64,000 nt of DNA from Gliomastix tumulicola (Eukaryota > Ascomycota > Sordariomycetes > Hypocreales > Bionectriaceae), in the NCBI GenBank assembly GCA_001599755.1, contig BCHX01000006.1:1289336-1353335 (forward strand), written 5' to 3'. The notes below the pieces were generated by a model that saw only the letters and a program-made list of their open reading frames with translations, ran no database searches and was not told where the DNA came from. Below are positions 47,514-60,048 of this stretch, one piece after another (position 1 is the stretch's first letter; the number at the start of each line of letters is the position of its first letter). A program made the translations under genes and the position numbers.

Positions 47514-50184
47514 TTAATCCTCATCAAAGATCTGGTACGTGTTCTGCAGGATGGTGTCGATGACCTTGATCTGCCAGCCGGCGTCGGCGATGGCCTTTGA
47601 CGGGTCGGTGCCCATGAGGGTCGGGCCGAAGATGACGGCGAGGTTGTGCGAGTTCATGCGGTTGATGTGGGCGCCGTCGACGACGCGGGAGAGGTGCAGG
47701 CAGATGGCGCGGAGGGTGGCGTAGTTGGGATCAGGGAGGTTGTTGATGATGGCGTGGAGGGAGTCGCGGCGGACGATGTCGTCGTCGTGCTCTGGGTGGT
47801 TGTTTGTCAGTCTGGGATATGCAAATGGTTTGGAGGAAAAGGGGAGGGAATGTGAAACATACTCCCAGCGTCGACAAAGGCGTCGTGGTGCTCCCACGTC
47901 AGGAGAGGGTCCGGGAGGTCTCTGCAGAACTGCTTCAATAGGCCCGTAACGCTATTGACATCGTGGTAGAAGTTCTCCGGGTTCCTAAAGTCCAGGGCAG
48001 GGTTTTGCGAGTCTAGTTTTATCATCATGGTCAGCTGAGCCCAAGTTTTCCTCGGAATCTCGAAACTCACCCGTGTCGAACATATGCTTCAGCTTGTTGA
48101 TGTGAGTCATGGAGCCCGACTGGCGGTAAATACCCTCGACACCGAGGCCAAAGAGGTCGACAGCCTGGATGCACTGATAGACCACCGAGGGAACTGCCAG
48201 ACCATCCCGCTCATATAGACGGCTGAGGTGAACCCCGAACATGGGCTTCGGCGGCGCCGCGGCGGGCTGGCTGTATGAAGGCGGCGAGCCACCCTTGGGG
48301 GCTCCGGCTGCTGCCCCAAAACTGCCCATGCCCAACGGCACGCTGGCCTGCCTCTCATGTGACGGCGGCTGCTTGTGCTGCTGCTGCGGCGGCGGCGGAG
48401 CCTGAGTCACGGGAGACGGAGCATTCTGAAAAGACAGAGCACCGAGCTGCGGTGCCGCGCTAGCAGGGCTGGCACTGCTGTAGGGCGGTGCAGGTGCGGA
48501 GGGAGGAGGGAACTGCTGCTGCATGTTACCCTGGCTGAAGCTCCGGTTGTGCTGCTGGATGAACGGCTGAGACGGGCTCTGAGCGGCGGCAGGAGAGTAC
48601 GGCTGTCCTCCTGCAGGCGAGAAGGGCGCAGGAGGTCCGAACTGCCCGGTGCTCGTTCGGGAGCCCATGGAGGAAGGTTGCGTCTGCACATGGATCTGGC
48701 CTGTCGTCTGAGCGGCGTGCGATGAGCCCGGTGGCGGTCCTCCCGGCGGCGGGTGATGGGGAATCTGGGAGGTTTGAGGGGTTAGGACCTAGAAGGGGGG
48801 GTCAGTACAAATTCCGCCGAGGCTATCCAAGATGCACATCACTCACCGGATTCCGCTCGTATTTGATGTCGGCTACGCGGGCAGGGACCTTGGGATAGTA
48901 CGCCGTGATGTAGTCGCTCAGATCCTTCTCATTGTCAACGGACGACACGGCAACGCGGAGGCTGCGACCCATGGGAGCCGCCTCGGATCCAGGGAGCTTG
49001 AGCGGGCTGATGCAGAGGCCGTTGCTGAGCAGCAGCTTCTCATTAAAGGCCGCCATCTTCTGCATCTGCAGCGACAGACCAGCATCAATCTCCCTGATGA
49101 GATCCGTGATGGCCTTCACAGCCTCTGGCCGCTCAGAGTTCTCGAGGTGCGCCTTTTCGGTCTGAAGCGTCTGCACGTGGCCGTGGTACGTCTGATCGGC
49201 AGCCTGGACCTTGCGCAGCAGATCCTCCTCGACCTGGGCAGCCGACTTGTTCTTGAAGGCATTGAGCACCTTGCCCGTCTGCCGCGCCTCGCCCGTCCTG
49301 GCGCGCTCGTACTCCTCGGCCAGGGAGTCGTACTTGGCCTTGCTCTTGCGCATCGTCTGCTCGAGGTCGGCGACCTTCTGCTCGGCGGCGAGCCCCGTCG
49401 CCTTCCAGTGCTTGCGGCTGCGCTCGGTGGCCGTGGCCAGGTCGACGAGCTCGTCGTGCATGGTCTGCAGGGAGGCGGCGAAGGTGCTGCTGTTCTCGGC
49501 CATGCGGTCGTTGATGAAGAACATCTCGTCGTAGGCCTTGGAGAAGGTGCCCTGGCGGTGGTCGGGCCGGCGGAGGTTGTCCTGGGTCACGCGGCAGACC
49601 TTCTTGAGCGTCTGGGCATTGTCCTCCTCGAGGTGGGCTCGCTTTCTTAGGAACAGGGCGAATTCCTGGAGGGCCCCAACGTCAGCCGGATGGTCGTACC
49701 CTCGAACGAGGGGGCAGGGGGGACTCGATGTCCCGGGGCTGTAGAAGATCGAGGCGGTTTGGGGGGGGGATACATACCCTTGCAGAGGCAATGCTGCTCT
49801 TGAGGCGGTTCAACAGCGTCGCGATGCCAATCTATCGCAGTGTCAGCAATCGCGTCCCCAACACACTCAATCGCAAGGCTGTGCAAACCCAACGGCACCT
49901 CCGCACGAATAACAACATACCTCAGACTTCAAGACACTCTCGACCTGCCTCCGCACCTCGGGATCCAGATCGCCCAGCTTCGAGGGCGGGCCCGTGGGCG
50001 TCGAGCTCCGATCGGGATCAAAGGGCTCCCCGGCGTCGGGCGCATGGGAATGGTGATCTGACGGGGCGATCGAGGTCAGGTCGGAGGGCGCCGAGGGACT
50101 CAAGGGCGACCTGTCGAAGCTGTCCGGGCCCCCGCTGAGCTCCGAGGGCACCCCGTCGTCCACGGGGGATCGAATGTCGGCCAT
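47514..50184 (-). CDS. RGD1: Rgd1-type F-BAR/RhoGAP protein
   Basis: Six exons, 50184-49921, 49831-49778, 49665-48847, 48788-48071, 48012-47863 and 47791-47514, give 760 aa with all frames joining. The N-terminal 85 residues are Ser/Pro/Asp-rich. The F-BAR domain (about 88-370) begins near GDLDPEVRRQVESVLKSE and runs through FLRKRAHLEEDNAQTLKK and long charged helices. A Pro/Gln/Ser-rich linker (about 380-562) leads to a C-terminal RhoGAP domain from FGVHLSRLYERDG, with the arginine finger at Arg601 in EGIYRQSGS. Rgd1 binds curved membrane and stimulates GTP hydrolysis by Rho3/Rho4, linking polarity, septation and wall stress. The start at 50184 (MADIRSPVDD) is chosen over an upstream in-frame Met because the latter adds unconserved Pro-rich leader. 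Confidence 0.9.
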
Positions 50185-52412
50185 TGTGCGCGTTCGACAG
50201 TCACGCCCTATGCTCTCCGGTAGCAGGCAGGAAGGGAGAAGAGGGGGAGGAGCGTCGAGTTCGGCGTCGGGTCCCGGAGCGATGGATGGATGGATGGATT
50301 CAAGGAGGAGCGGTTGTTCGGTCGACGGTGTGGTCTCAATTATACTGTGCTCGTCCACGTCGTCGAGGGGGGAAGGAATCGTCGATTCGTCAGGGCAGGA
50401 TTATCCTCTTCGCGCAACGCCTGCTTCATATGTGCCTAACCAGCGCTCTGTCGCGGCCAGGGTAAAAAAAATACACACAGGCGCCTGCTCCCGTATGAGA
50501 AGCCACCGGGCTGCAGCGGAGGACCCGAGGCGACCGATATATAGAATGTCGGGGAGAGGAGGAGAAGGAGGAGAGCGATTGCGAATGGAAGCACCAGAGG
50601 AAAGAGGAGGAGGCAGCCTCTTGGTGAAGGGTGTAGAAAATGGGGAACGAGGTATGGGAAGCAAACCTAAGCCACAGCCTCAGCCAATTTCTCCACGGGA
50701 CGGAAATACAGCGAACTAGTAGGAGCAGGCAAGCAAGCGAGCAACGAATAATAATTACGCGGTGCCTGATCACCCGTGGCGACTCGCGCGTGTTTAATAT
50801 GTACCTATTTATTGGAATTGTGCTACCGCCGGTTTCGCCCACAGAGTGTAACGTCTGTCTATCAACAGGCCGAGTCTGCACGTCGCTATCAATTTGTGGT
50901 AGGTGTGACCTCGCCGAGGTGCTCTCGGGATGAGGCACAGCAGAGCATCCAGCAGGAGCTAAAAGCTGCTGGTGACGCAGCCCTGGAGCTATTATCTGGG
51001 GCCTTCCCAGCAGCTTCCCACAGCAGGTCGCCCCTAAAACTTCGGCCCCTCACCCCCCCTATTGCAAGCTGGACGGAGGCCCAAAATACCCCGTAACCCG
51101 ACCTTACGTCTGTCTGCTGCTCCATCTGGCTGAAGGACGGACCGGCGCATCGCGAGCCTCCCATTCATTCCACATCCCGAGGACCAGAGGCCGCAAACAA
51201 CGTCGCGCTAGCATCGCACGTATCCAGCGCAACGGCCGAGTGCGTGACGAACTGATACCCACGATGCTAGTCAGTCCCTTCGTCCAAGGAGATTTGGAAT
51301 GCGCGCGCGCACTGCTGGTGGGTGAGGCGGTGCTTGTGACGCCTGATGCGAAAAAAAAAAAAGCTGGGGTTACATACGCACTGCAGGCTTGCTCTACGTT
51401 ATCTCTAGCCAGTGGCGAACTTGTCAACGATACCTCACCGCGCTCGGCAGGGTTTGGACGGGAGCTTCTATTTTTACACACCTCTAGATCTACGGGATGA
51501 TGAGAGATAGATGATGGCCGGAAGTCTATCCCTCGAGACGTCATTCCGAGGGACTAGTTTGTCTGCTACCTGACTCTCACGCGTCCGTAGGTAAGCATGT
51601 GCTTCCCTGTGGCTGAAATACGTCTGCACGGGGACTCTGCTGGCCGTCCGTTGTGTCACTGTTTAGAGGCCTGGACTCGATATCGTGCCACCTATCTGGC
51701 CTGAGCAAACCTCGCCCAGCCACACAGAACACGCAGCTCGTATTGTCTTGCATCATCTGAGAGCACGAGTACATAGTTAGACAGGTGTTCCTAACTCTGC
51801 CATGTCTTGATATTTCTTTGCTCAGCTCAGGTACTGAGCAGAAGCCCCTTATGGTCGTCGCCTAATAACCTCCAGCGCGGGGATTATGGTAAGAGGACCT
51901 CACAGTATCAGCGAGGCTACAGTGGACACGTACAAGATAGCAAAGGGGTTTATATATTTGAAGGCAGTCGTCCTCTAAGGGTATCCTATCGTAGAGCCTC
52001 TTCACAGCCAACACGCTCGCTTCTCTCATCCGCAAACAACCCAAAGGTCTAGGCAGAGGCAGGCCCGCCAGTATACACCCGCTCCCAGTAAGGGGGGCTC
52101 GTTCAACAAGCTGAAAATATAGGTAAGGTAGCAAAGGGCATTAAGCATAGCCACGCCCGAGCAGAGTCCCTGCCGGCATGTCCCAACTCCAAGTGCCAAA
52201 CGAAAATGCACACGAGGTATCTTGATATTGTCTTGACATGAAAAAAAAAAGGAGGAAAGGAGGAAATAAGGAAATAGTTCCAAGGAAGGAAGGGCTCAAG
52301 GTCGGATGCGTAATGGTATGTTTCAATGCGCCATGCCCGTATAACAATGAAGGAATAAGTCTGGTAGTGTCGGTATAAGAGGTCGTCGTGTCTTCCATTC
52401 TTTCTCGCAAGC
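50185..52412. other. 2.2 kb intergenic region
   Basis: The left part is the RGD1 promoter, with a GATG-type microrepeat near 50280-50300. Short open frames elsewhere are featureless. No RNA gene is recognised. Confidence 0.5.
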
Positions 52413-54543
52413 TCAAGGCTGCGGCGGCTCGAGGCCAAGCTCGTTCTCAGTTTGCTCCTCCGGTGGCCAGCTGGGAGAGGGAATCTGTGCATATCGCAGG
52501 CCCTCCGACTCCTCGAGCTCCTTGCAGAGCACCTCGACGCACAGCTTCCAGCGGTGCTCCAGTCTCTGCCTGCGAGCAGACTCGAGCGCCTGGATCTCGT
52601 CTGTCTCGTGCGCGAACTGGGCGGCGAGGTCCTCCAACTCCTCCTGCCCCTTGGCCTGCAGCTTCTCCAGCTCGGCTTCCTGGCGCTCCAGCAGCTCCTC
52701 CATCCGCTTGGCCTGGCGATCCCGTAGAACATTAATCTTGGACTGGTGTATGCGCTCCAGGTTGTCGCGTAGGTTGTACTGCTGCCCGAGCTCCCGCAGG
52801 TCTCTCTCCGTCACCGTCCTCTGCGGCATCTGCATGGTCGTGTTCCTACCCAGCCCATCGCAGTACGCCTCCATGTGTTTTAGACGGATCCTGACGCTTC
52901 GCTCGCTCTGGTCCAACGTGGAGCGAAGCTCCAGCTCGGCCGCGACCTGGCGGTCTTCGAGCTGAGCCGCCGTCTTAGCATGTCTCTCTTTCATCTTTTC
53001 CTCCAGATCCGCTTGTTTTTCCACTAATGCCCTCTTTTTCCACGTGTGTCGTTCCCGCATATCCCCTCGTATGGACGCGTCAAAGGTATCAAATCGTCGC
53101 TTCTCTTTCCACTGCTGATTTAACAACTCCTTCATCGACGGGTGGTTTTCCGACCGCTCCTCAGCCTCCAGCCTCTCCGCGGCATCAGCAGCGGCCGCAG
53201 CTTCCTGCACAGCCCTCTCCGTCTCGAGCTCAGCCTTGCGCTCCTCCTCCTCGAGACGACGCCTCTCGAGCTCCTCCTCGCCGTTGCACACGTTGGGACA
53301 GCCAACCGTCGCGTCCCAGACCCCTCCGCAAATATAACAAAACTGCGCCTTACACCTGCATGTCATATGCGTACACCCCTGCGCCAGCTCGACGAGGTTG
53401 CGGCACTTGTAACACCTCCTCCAGCCCGACTTCTCGCCCATCTTCAGCACCTGCTCCAGCTCCCAGTCCTCGGGGCAGTCCCGGCCGACCGGGTGGGCGT
53501 TGCGCTTGCACATGACGCATATCCGCGTCTTGCACTGGTGGCACGTGACGTTGAACGGCTGCTTGACGTCCACCTTGTGGCGCCGCGGGACGAACTCGCC
53601 GCACGCCGGGTTCGGGCAGAAGATGCGCGACTCCCAGGGCGTGCTGAACTGCACCACGGCCTTGAGGAAGGCCTGCTGGTTCTCCCGCGTCAGCACCTGC
53701 TGGACCGTGTCCGCCGGGATGGGCTGGGTGCAGCATCGCGGCGGCATCTTAGACTCCTCCGTGATGGACTGCTGAATCATGACCCGCAGGCAGTGACCGC
53801 AATACGTGTGACCGCATGGCAAGCTGTGGAGGGCGTTTCCCTTATTAAAGTCGTCTCGGCAGCATACGCAGGACCTATAACAGGAGGGGGGAAGTCAGTT
53901 GTGGAACCACAATGGTAGACAGGGAGGGGGGGGGGGCTTGTACTGACAGTGCTGGGACGACTGGCTGGATCGACTGCCTCCTCCACCTCAGCTTGTTCTT
54001 GACGCCCGACTTGATGCTGAAGAGACTCCTCTTAGTGCTAACGCTGAACAGGCTCCTAGCCGAGACCTCTGGCGGTGCGACAACGGCCTTGCGGAACTTG
54101 GGCTGGTCGAGATTCTTATCCACCTGTGACAGGTACTTCTCGTACTGCGAGAAGTTCAGGTTCTTGGTCGGTCGTCCGTTCTTGCCCTTCGACGCCAACT
54201 TAGAGCTCGCCGGGGCGAAGAGCGACGAGTGGGACGTAAGGGCGGTGCTGGCCGAGTTGTTCGAGGCTGTCGAGAAGGTACGGGTATGCGGCGTCTGGGC
54301 CGTGGACGCAGACTCGGCGCTCGAAGTGTATCGCTTGTCGGTGCCATTCTGGAAGAGAGGCGGCGTCGCTATGCCGTACTTCTGCGCCCTGGCGTCCAAC
54401 TCCTCATCCAGCTGGGACTCTGTCTTGCCATCAGCCAGTCCGAGGACCCTGGCGACGTATTCGGCGTCGTCGAGGTTCGGCTTGTCAGAGTTGCCCCGGC
54501 TCGCGGTCTCTGGGGGGGAGACTGATATGTCCGGAGAGGGCAT
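52413..54543 (-). CDS. RBR-type E3 ubiquitin ligase with coiled-coil tail
   Basis: Two exons, 54543-53948 and 53874-52413, separated by a 73-base GTCAGT...TATAG intron, give 685 aa. The N-terminal 195 residues are Ser-rich with an acidic AEYVARVLGLADGKTESQLDEEL patch. RING1 starts at Cys201 (CVCCRDDFNKGNAL then LPCGHTYC). IBR spans about 270-340 (CPNPACGEFVPRR, CHQCKTRICVMCK). RING2 begins at Cys353 and keeps the likely catalytic Cys366 in AQGCTHMTC. Residues about 397-680 are highly charged Glu/Arg/Lys coiled coil. RBR ligases pass ubiquitin from E2 to their own RING2 cysteine before the substrate. Substrate and localisation are unknown. The start at 54543 is the first ATG of the frame; codons further upstream in frame have no ATG. 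Confidence 0.85.
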
Positions 54544-57391
54544 GTCTGAAGGGTCGCCAGAAGGGCGGGAGTCGTGGAATGCGAGTCCGGGTAGATCAAA
54601 ACAAGGGTCGGGACATGATCGAGTGCCCAAGGGGGGATTTCAGAGGGGGGGCGGTGGCGAGAATAAGAAGGTCGCACGTCTTGTCTCGGTGAGGGGAGCA
54701 GGACGCCCAACTATGTAATCAGGAGGGACGGCCGAGAAAAGATCTGAGACAAGGAAGGGAGAGTTGAATCTCAGATCCCCGGGGGGAGGATGCGAGGGCA
54801 CGGCCTGGAAAGGCTCCCAGGCTCAAGCCCAAGGCTGGAGGTAGGCCTGGCCTGTTGGTGGTGCGATGGCACGGATGCAACCCCACCGCGCTGTGGGTGC
54901 CGCGGATATTGAGGTGATGTGATATCGCTGGCCGAGTCGATCCAGGGGGCGGGTGCACAGGGCTTGAGCTGTTGAGGTGACCTAATACATGGCGGACCAG
55001 TCGAGAGCGTCTGTTGATGCGAGGCCGCCCAACAAGAAACAGAAATAGATACACAGGCCGGCTTGAAGGGGAGACGAGGAGAAAAAAAAACAAGAACAAA
55101 CAGGCACAAGAAGCCAACGACGGAGTCTAGTGTTAGTGTCGTAGAGTAGTAGGTGAGGGAGGAAGAGAGAGAGTCCGATGCGAGTCCAGTCCAAGTTGGT
55201 CTGTGGACTTGCAGTGGGCTTGCAGTGGATTTAGAGCGGGATGGTCCCTAACTACAGGTAACTACAGGCACCTACCCGCTGCCCGCTCTCCACAGCGTCT
55301 CCTGATTGGACCTAAAGCTCCCCTGCAGACGAAGCCGACCTTGCCCAAGCGGGATTAGAGCAAGCGCTTCGGGTGCTGTGTTGTCTGTGCTGGATTGAGG
55401 TCAACTGATGCCCTTCTCCTCTCGTCACAATCGTGGCGAGTCTGGACGGGCGGTGGTGTGAGCGAGACTCCCAGCTTGACCCTCTGGCTGCAGTGGCTAG
55501 ACAGGGACTCGCTGGAGTCCTGGCAGGGAGATGCGCTCTCGTTCCCTCAGTTCCCAGCCCGGCATGCAGTCAGCCATGATCGCCCCCGTCGGCAGTGGCC
55601 ATCTATCTGTGACGTTCGCCATCTCCCACGGACCTGGTTTCTCCTCTGGGCGACACGTCCATGAGATATCATCAATAATAAGCCGCCTCACATGCATGAT
55701 AACAATCTCTCCTGGTCGTACACGGTCAAGGCGAGCACGAGGCAAGCACGAGCTCAGCACCGTCGTACTCGTTCCGCCCGCCGCCCAAAGTGCCGAGCTG
55801 AGTCCGCTCCCCTGCTCGTTCCAAGCCGGGACCCTTGCCCTCCGTCCCGTTCTCCTGTCTTGCCCCAACCCACGCTTGTCTTGCCTCAGTGAGCCCGTCA
55901 GACGCCACCGTACGACTTTGGTCTCAGGGACAGAGTATGCGGGCCAAGTGAGACACGGCCGACTCGGACCCTCCTCACAAATACGGACACGTAGAGCGAG
56001 GCTTGTGCGACATCATCTAAAGCCGATGGAAGGGGGGGGGAGAAAAGGAGAAGTCAAAGACAACAAGAGTTCCCGAGGGAGAGTGAACCCTTGCACGCGC
56101 CGCGCGAACTGTCGGTGTTATCAGTGTGGCAGTGTTTGATCTCCGGGGAGTACGGAGCATGTCGATCCCGTGGGACGTGCCCAGGCCTCCCTTGCCTTGA
56201 GTTTGCCTTGGGTTTTTGCCATCGGGAGTCAGGAAACACACCCAAGCGAGTCGCCGATGACTTCTAGCAAAGGGGGGCCGAAACAGTAAGGGAGGAACAC
56301 AGCTGAGATGGCTGCGAACGCCGATCAGCGATACCCGTTCGAGAGCCAGCAGGCAACTTGGCCGTCCAGTAGGAGGCGAGGGAGCAGGTCCGGCAATGCT
56401 CAATGACGCGCTGTCCCTTGCCGCTGGGTGACAACGCAATTCGAGACACACATTAGCCCGGAAAAAGCAATGCCTGCGTGCTGGTTGGATGCTCGCCGCA
56501 TGCACCCCGTAAACCTCAGGATCTGCGAGACGAGATCGATCAGCCATCATCCCAGGGATACGAGACGCAATTTGAGGAGAAGACTGCTGGAACCCATCTC
56601 GTTGGACCACAGAAGATTACAGTGTACGACCCAAATTCCCGACGAATATCGGTGCTGGGGCGCACCTCAGTCTCCAGGTGTCTTTCGGTCTCTTCGGTGA
56701 TATTGAACGCACGGCCTTGCATCCTCGACTAGGTAAGCTGCTGGTGGCATGATTAATTTCCCGATTTCCTTGCTTCTGTTAGGTGAGTTAAGAAGGCCAC
56801 GAACATAATCTTAGGCCGGGGGCCCTTCAAGCCCAGTGGTCTCGCCATGGCTTACCCTACAACGACTTGGTGAGATGACGGCATTCAGACCTGTCGGACG
56901 AGACGGATGAGCTCAGGGCATTTGTTAAAAATATTGATTAATCCCGACATGCCACATAGAGGCTATTAAAAGCAGGAGTAATTTTCGGGAAAATAAATAC
57001 TTTATTCAAATCTGCGAATTGCTCCCCGCTCCAGTCGTGTAAGCGAGCACACATTGCATATGGGATGGAAAGTACTCACAACATTGACGGGGTCTTGTCG
57101 AGTGCCATTTGCTAGTAATGCACCAAAAGCCGTACCGCACTATTTGTCACCGAAATTCTTGAGGGTCTTCTCTTTTCCAGAGCAGCCCCAGGCCGTTGAC
57201 CCTCTCCGGAACGACACATGTAGTAGTGACCGACTCCGGGGCTACTATTGCCGACAAGAAGTAGCCGGACAGCTGCCGGCCGGTCCTTTGATAATAAACT
57301 GTCGCTGGATCTGCCACGTTCACGCAGAAGTTCAAATCCACACAATCTTGTTTCTTCATTTTTTTCGTTTTTGGACAGTACAGTATTGATC
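54544..57391. other. 2.8 kb intergenic region left of quinate cluster
   Basis: The left part is the RBR-gene promoter, with G-runs. Short frames in 55.4-56.7 kb are featureless. The right end is AT-rich and serves the dehydroquinase gene. I looked for a regulator or quinate dehydrogenase and saw neither. Confidence 0.55.
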
Positions 57392-58044
57392 ATGGTGCTT
57401 GCAACGGGCGAAAAGAGTGTCCTGGTGATCAATGGGCCCAACTTGAACCTGCTAGGACTTCGCGAGCCGCACCTCTACGGCAGCGATACTCTGGATGACG
57501 CGGTTCGAAGAGGCAAGGAACATGCCAAACTTTTGAACGCCCACGTGGAGTTTCTCCAGAGGTATCTTTTTTCCCCGAGAGACGGATCATATTGTGTGGC
57601 GTGATACACCAGGCACCTATTCTAACAACCTAAATCTATAGTAATTGGGAAGGCGAGATTATCGATCGAATCCAAGCTGCTCGAGTCGATGGAACCGACG
57701 GAATCATTATCAACCCTGCAGGCTTCACGCACACGTCGGTTACCATCAGAGACGCTCTCTTGGCTGTTGAGGTCCCCTTCATAGAGTTGCACGTCTCGAA
57801 CATCCACGCGCGGGAGGACTGGAGGCACCATTCATACTTCTCGGACAAAGCTAAGTCCATCATTGTATGTATTAGCCGGTCACAAGCAAAGAGACACATG
57901 AGCTAATATTATCAGGTCGGTTGCGGTATCGACGGTTACCAATACGGCATTACTCAGGTCGTGAATAGGTTTCCGGAACGCAAAATCGGGGGAAATCTGA
58001 CGACTTCGAATTCGACACGAGATCAAACACGAGCCCAGTTGTAA
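57392..58044 (+). CDS. qutE: Catabolic type II 3-dehydroquinate dehydratase
   Basis: Three exons, 57392-57561, 57642-57864 and 57916-58044, give 173 aa, the size of fungal QUTE/QA-2. The family motifs are in order: VLVINGPNLNLLGLREPHLYG, carrying the catalytic Tyr and Arg; SNWEGEIIDRI, formed across intron 1; GIIINPAGFTHTSVTIRDAL, carrying the catalytic His of type II enzymes; and FIELHVSNIHARE then VGCGIDGYQYGI. It dehydrates 3-dehydroquinate to 3-dehydroshikimate in the cytosol, the shared entry of quinate catabolism, and forms dodecamers. In this genome the biosynthetic step would normally be done by the AROM pentafunctional enzyme, so this copy is catabolic. Its location next to dehydroshikimate dehydratase and a permease supports that. 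AATAAA lies 28 bases past the stop. Confidence 0.94.
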
Positions 58045-58071
58045 CGCACCGCTGGGGTTCTATCCTACTTT

Positions 58072-58077
58072 AATAAA
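58072..58077 (+). terminator. Putative polyadenylation signal AATAAA
   Basis: Exact AATAAA 28 bases downstream of the dehydroquinase stop codon, followed by an AT-rich stretch, a likely mRNA 3'-end signal. Confidence 0.5.
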
Positions 58078-58281
58078 TACAACATTTTTATGCAATTGCT
58101 CTCGCCATTATCTCATTCTCTTCCCAAGTAGTCTTCCACTCATCTACAATGTGAAGTTGATTGAAAAGCCACGGACCAGGAAAAGCCTAAGGTATCCGGG
58201 AGACTCGCATTTATTGAAAACAAGGGCATTGGTAGCCAATTGATTGACAATCATTCTGTGTTACGATTGAGGGCGGAAGTA

Positions 58282-58297
58282 CTTGAAATATTTATCC
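58282..58297 (+). promoter_or_regulatory. Weak QUTA-like half palindrome
   Basis: CTTGAAATATTTATCC matches the QA-1F/QUTA consensus (GGRTAARYRYTTATCC) at 12 of 16 positions, with a perfect right half. It lies in a convergent 3' region, so a promoter role is unlikely. Confidence 0.15.
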
Positions 58298-58413
58298 CTT
58301 TCTCCGATGCAAAAATTGGCCTGGCTCTGTCTAGTAGCTGGCAAACACCTTTCATAACATGACATGTGAATAATAGTAGTTGAATGACAAAGCTTTGTAT
58401 TGCTAAGAGCTCA

Positions 58414-59340
58414 TCAAAAATTGATGCATCCTCCGTCGACCTTGAGGAAGCCACCCGTCATGAACTTGGAGTCGTCACTCGCCAAGAATGCTACAACACT
58501 CGAGACATCATCGACATTAGCAAAGCGGCCCAAAGGCATTCCCTCCAATAACTGCTTCATCTTCTCATCGCTCCACGCGTTCCTGAACATGGGCGAGTCG
58601 ATCCCGCTCGGATGGAGCGTGTTGACACGGATTCCGTAGGGACCGAGCTCGGACGCGGCCGTTTGCGCGAAGCCTCGGAGGGCGTACTTGGTGCCCGAGT
58701 AGAGGATCAAACCCGGTGTTCCGCGAAGACCTGCTATGGAGGATGTGACGATGATGCTGCCACCATTGCCCAGCTCCTTCATGACCCGGCCGGAGACCTT
58801 GAGCCCAAAGAATACTGTGATGTCTCAGCGAATGGACAAGCATGATGGTAGAAACAAGCGTATTGAAGCACAACTGAGGCAAGGATAAAATCATGAATAC
58901 CGTGGCTTACCTGATTTGACGTTGACCTTCATCAAGCGGTCGAAAAGCTCCTCTGTCGTGTCGAAGAGAGGGGTTGATGAGTAGCTGAGGCCGGCATTGA
59001 GAAAGACGACGTCCAGCCGCCCGAAAGTGTCGACCGTCTGCTTGGTGTATGCCTCAACGGTCGCTTCCACGGTGATGTCAGCGCAGATGGGCAAGACCCA
59101 AGATCCCGTCGACTCGCCGCTGGGTACGAGGCTCGCCAGCTGAGTCGCTGCGGCATCAAGAGCTGACTGATTGATGTCGACCAACGCGACCTTCGCACCC
59201 TCCTGAAGGAAGACCCTGGCCGTGTCGAGCCCGATGGCTCCTCCGGCGCCGGTGATCAGACACACTCTGCCTTCTAGACGCCGTGGCCTGGCCTGAGGGC
59301 TGCTCTGCACGAGGTCTGGAGCGGTTGCGTTTTGGGCCAT
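58414..59340 (-). CDS. Classical short-chain dehydrogenase in quinate cluster
   Basis: Two exons, 59340-58911 and 58814-58414, joined over a 97-base GTAAGC...CACAG intron, give 276 aa. The NAD(P) site is TGAGGAIG at 30-37 and an Asp (VALVDIN) hints at NAD preference. NAG occurs in FLNAGLS, the active-site Ser169 is in TSSIAG, and Tyr182-x3-Lys186 (YSGTK) is the catalytic pair. The C-terminus DGGCINF is typical of the 3-oxoacyl-reductase-like classical SDR group. Canonical quinate/shikimate dehydrogenase (QA-3/QUTB) is an AroE-like protein, not an SDR. This enzyme sits between dehydroquinase and dehydroshikimate dehydratase genes and shares a divergent promoter with the latter. It might oxidise quinate, shikimate or a related polyol, but this is inference from position only. 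Confidence 0.85.
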
Positions 59341-60048
59341 TGTCGAGAACCGTTCTAGTATGCTATAACACGCCAATATGACTGCCAGGGGTGTGAGGTC
59401 TTGGACAAGGGATGTGGCCTGGGTGTTAGTAGCAAGGAAGAGCTATATGCAGTGTCGTAGAGTAGATGGCGATGACGACTCATGTGAACTGTTGGAAAAC
59501 TGTCCGAGCATCTTTCTGGCTCGGGTCTGATTTGCCAACCCCGGTTTCTTGGTTCAACGGTTGTCGGATAAGAGCTTACGCTAATTCCACCAGGGCGCTG
59601 GGGACGCGCGAGAAAGGGAAGGGACCCTTGAGAGGACAAGCCTAGGCATCAAGTCAAACCTTCTTGCTTGAAAGCAGCCGGAAGGCGGGAGGATACTCTC
59701 CTCCGGGCAGTTCAACTTGATAGAGCCGGTGTCTCTCTGCCCCACCCGGTGCATTGCTAGGCAGTCTAGACCTCATCAGCATCAATACATACCATCGAAC
59801 AAATATCGACCACATGGCTCCAAAGCATATCTACCATTGATCTAAATTACGTATCCTGGTGAATCTAATTTTGATCTCGGCCTAAAAATCCTCTCTTACC
59901 AGGTCCTGTCCGTCATCCGCCCCCAAACTTGAAACATCACGCGACAGGTCCAACTCCCTCTTCAACTCCCACGACTCGAATCCTACTTTCCATCCAACTG
60001 CCTCAAATGCTGTCGCAAGACTGATATACTTTTTCTCTTTTCATTATC
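59341..60048. other. Divergent promoter of SDR and dehydroshikimate dehydratase
   Basis: Shared 5' region of the minus-strand SDR and plus-strand dehydratase. It has a candidate activator site (listed) and CT-rich leader sequence. No gene is seen. Confidence 0.6.
59566..59581 (+). promoter_or_regulatory. Candidate QUTA/QA-1F-like site
   Basis: GGATAAGAGCTTACGC has a perfect left half (GGATAA) and matches 13 of 16 consensus positions. It lies in the shared divergent promoter of two cluster genes. A match this good can arise by chance in several kilobases, so the location carries much of the weight. Confidence 0.3.

Larger units (their letters stand above)
58045..58413. other. Convergent intergenic region
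   Basis: 3' flanks of the dehydroquinase gene (plus) and the SDR gene (minus). It contains AATAAA and a weak QUTA-like half-palindrome. No gene is seen. Confidence 0.6.

Noticed and set aside
56987..57010. AT-rich near-palindrome upstream of dehydroquinase
   Set aside because: The best alignment to the QA-1F consensus is only about 10 of 16 positions, as expected by chance in AT-rich DNA.
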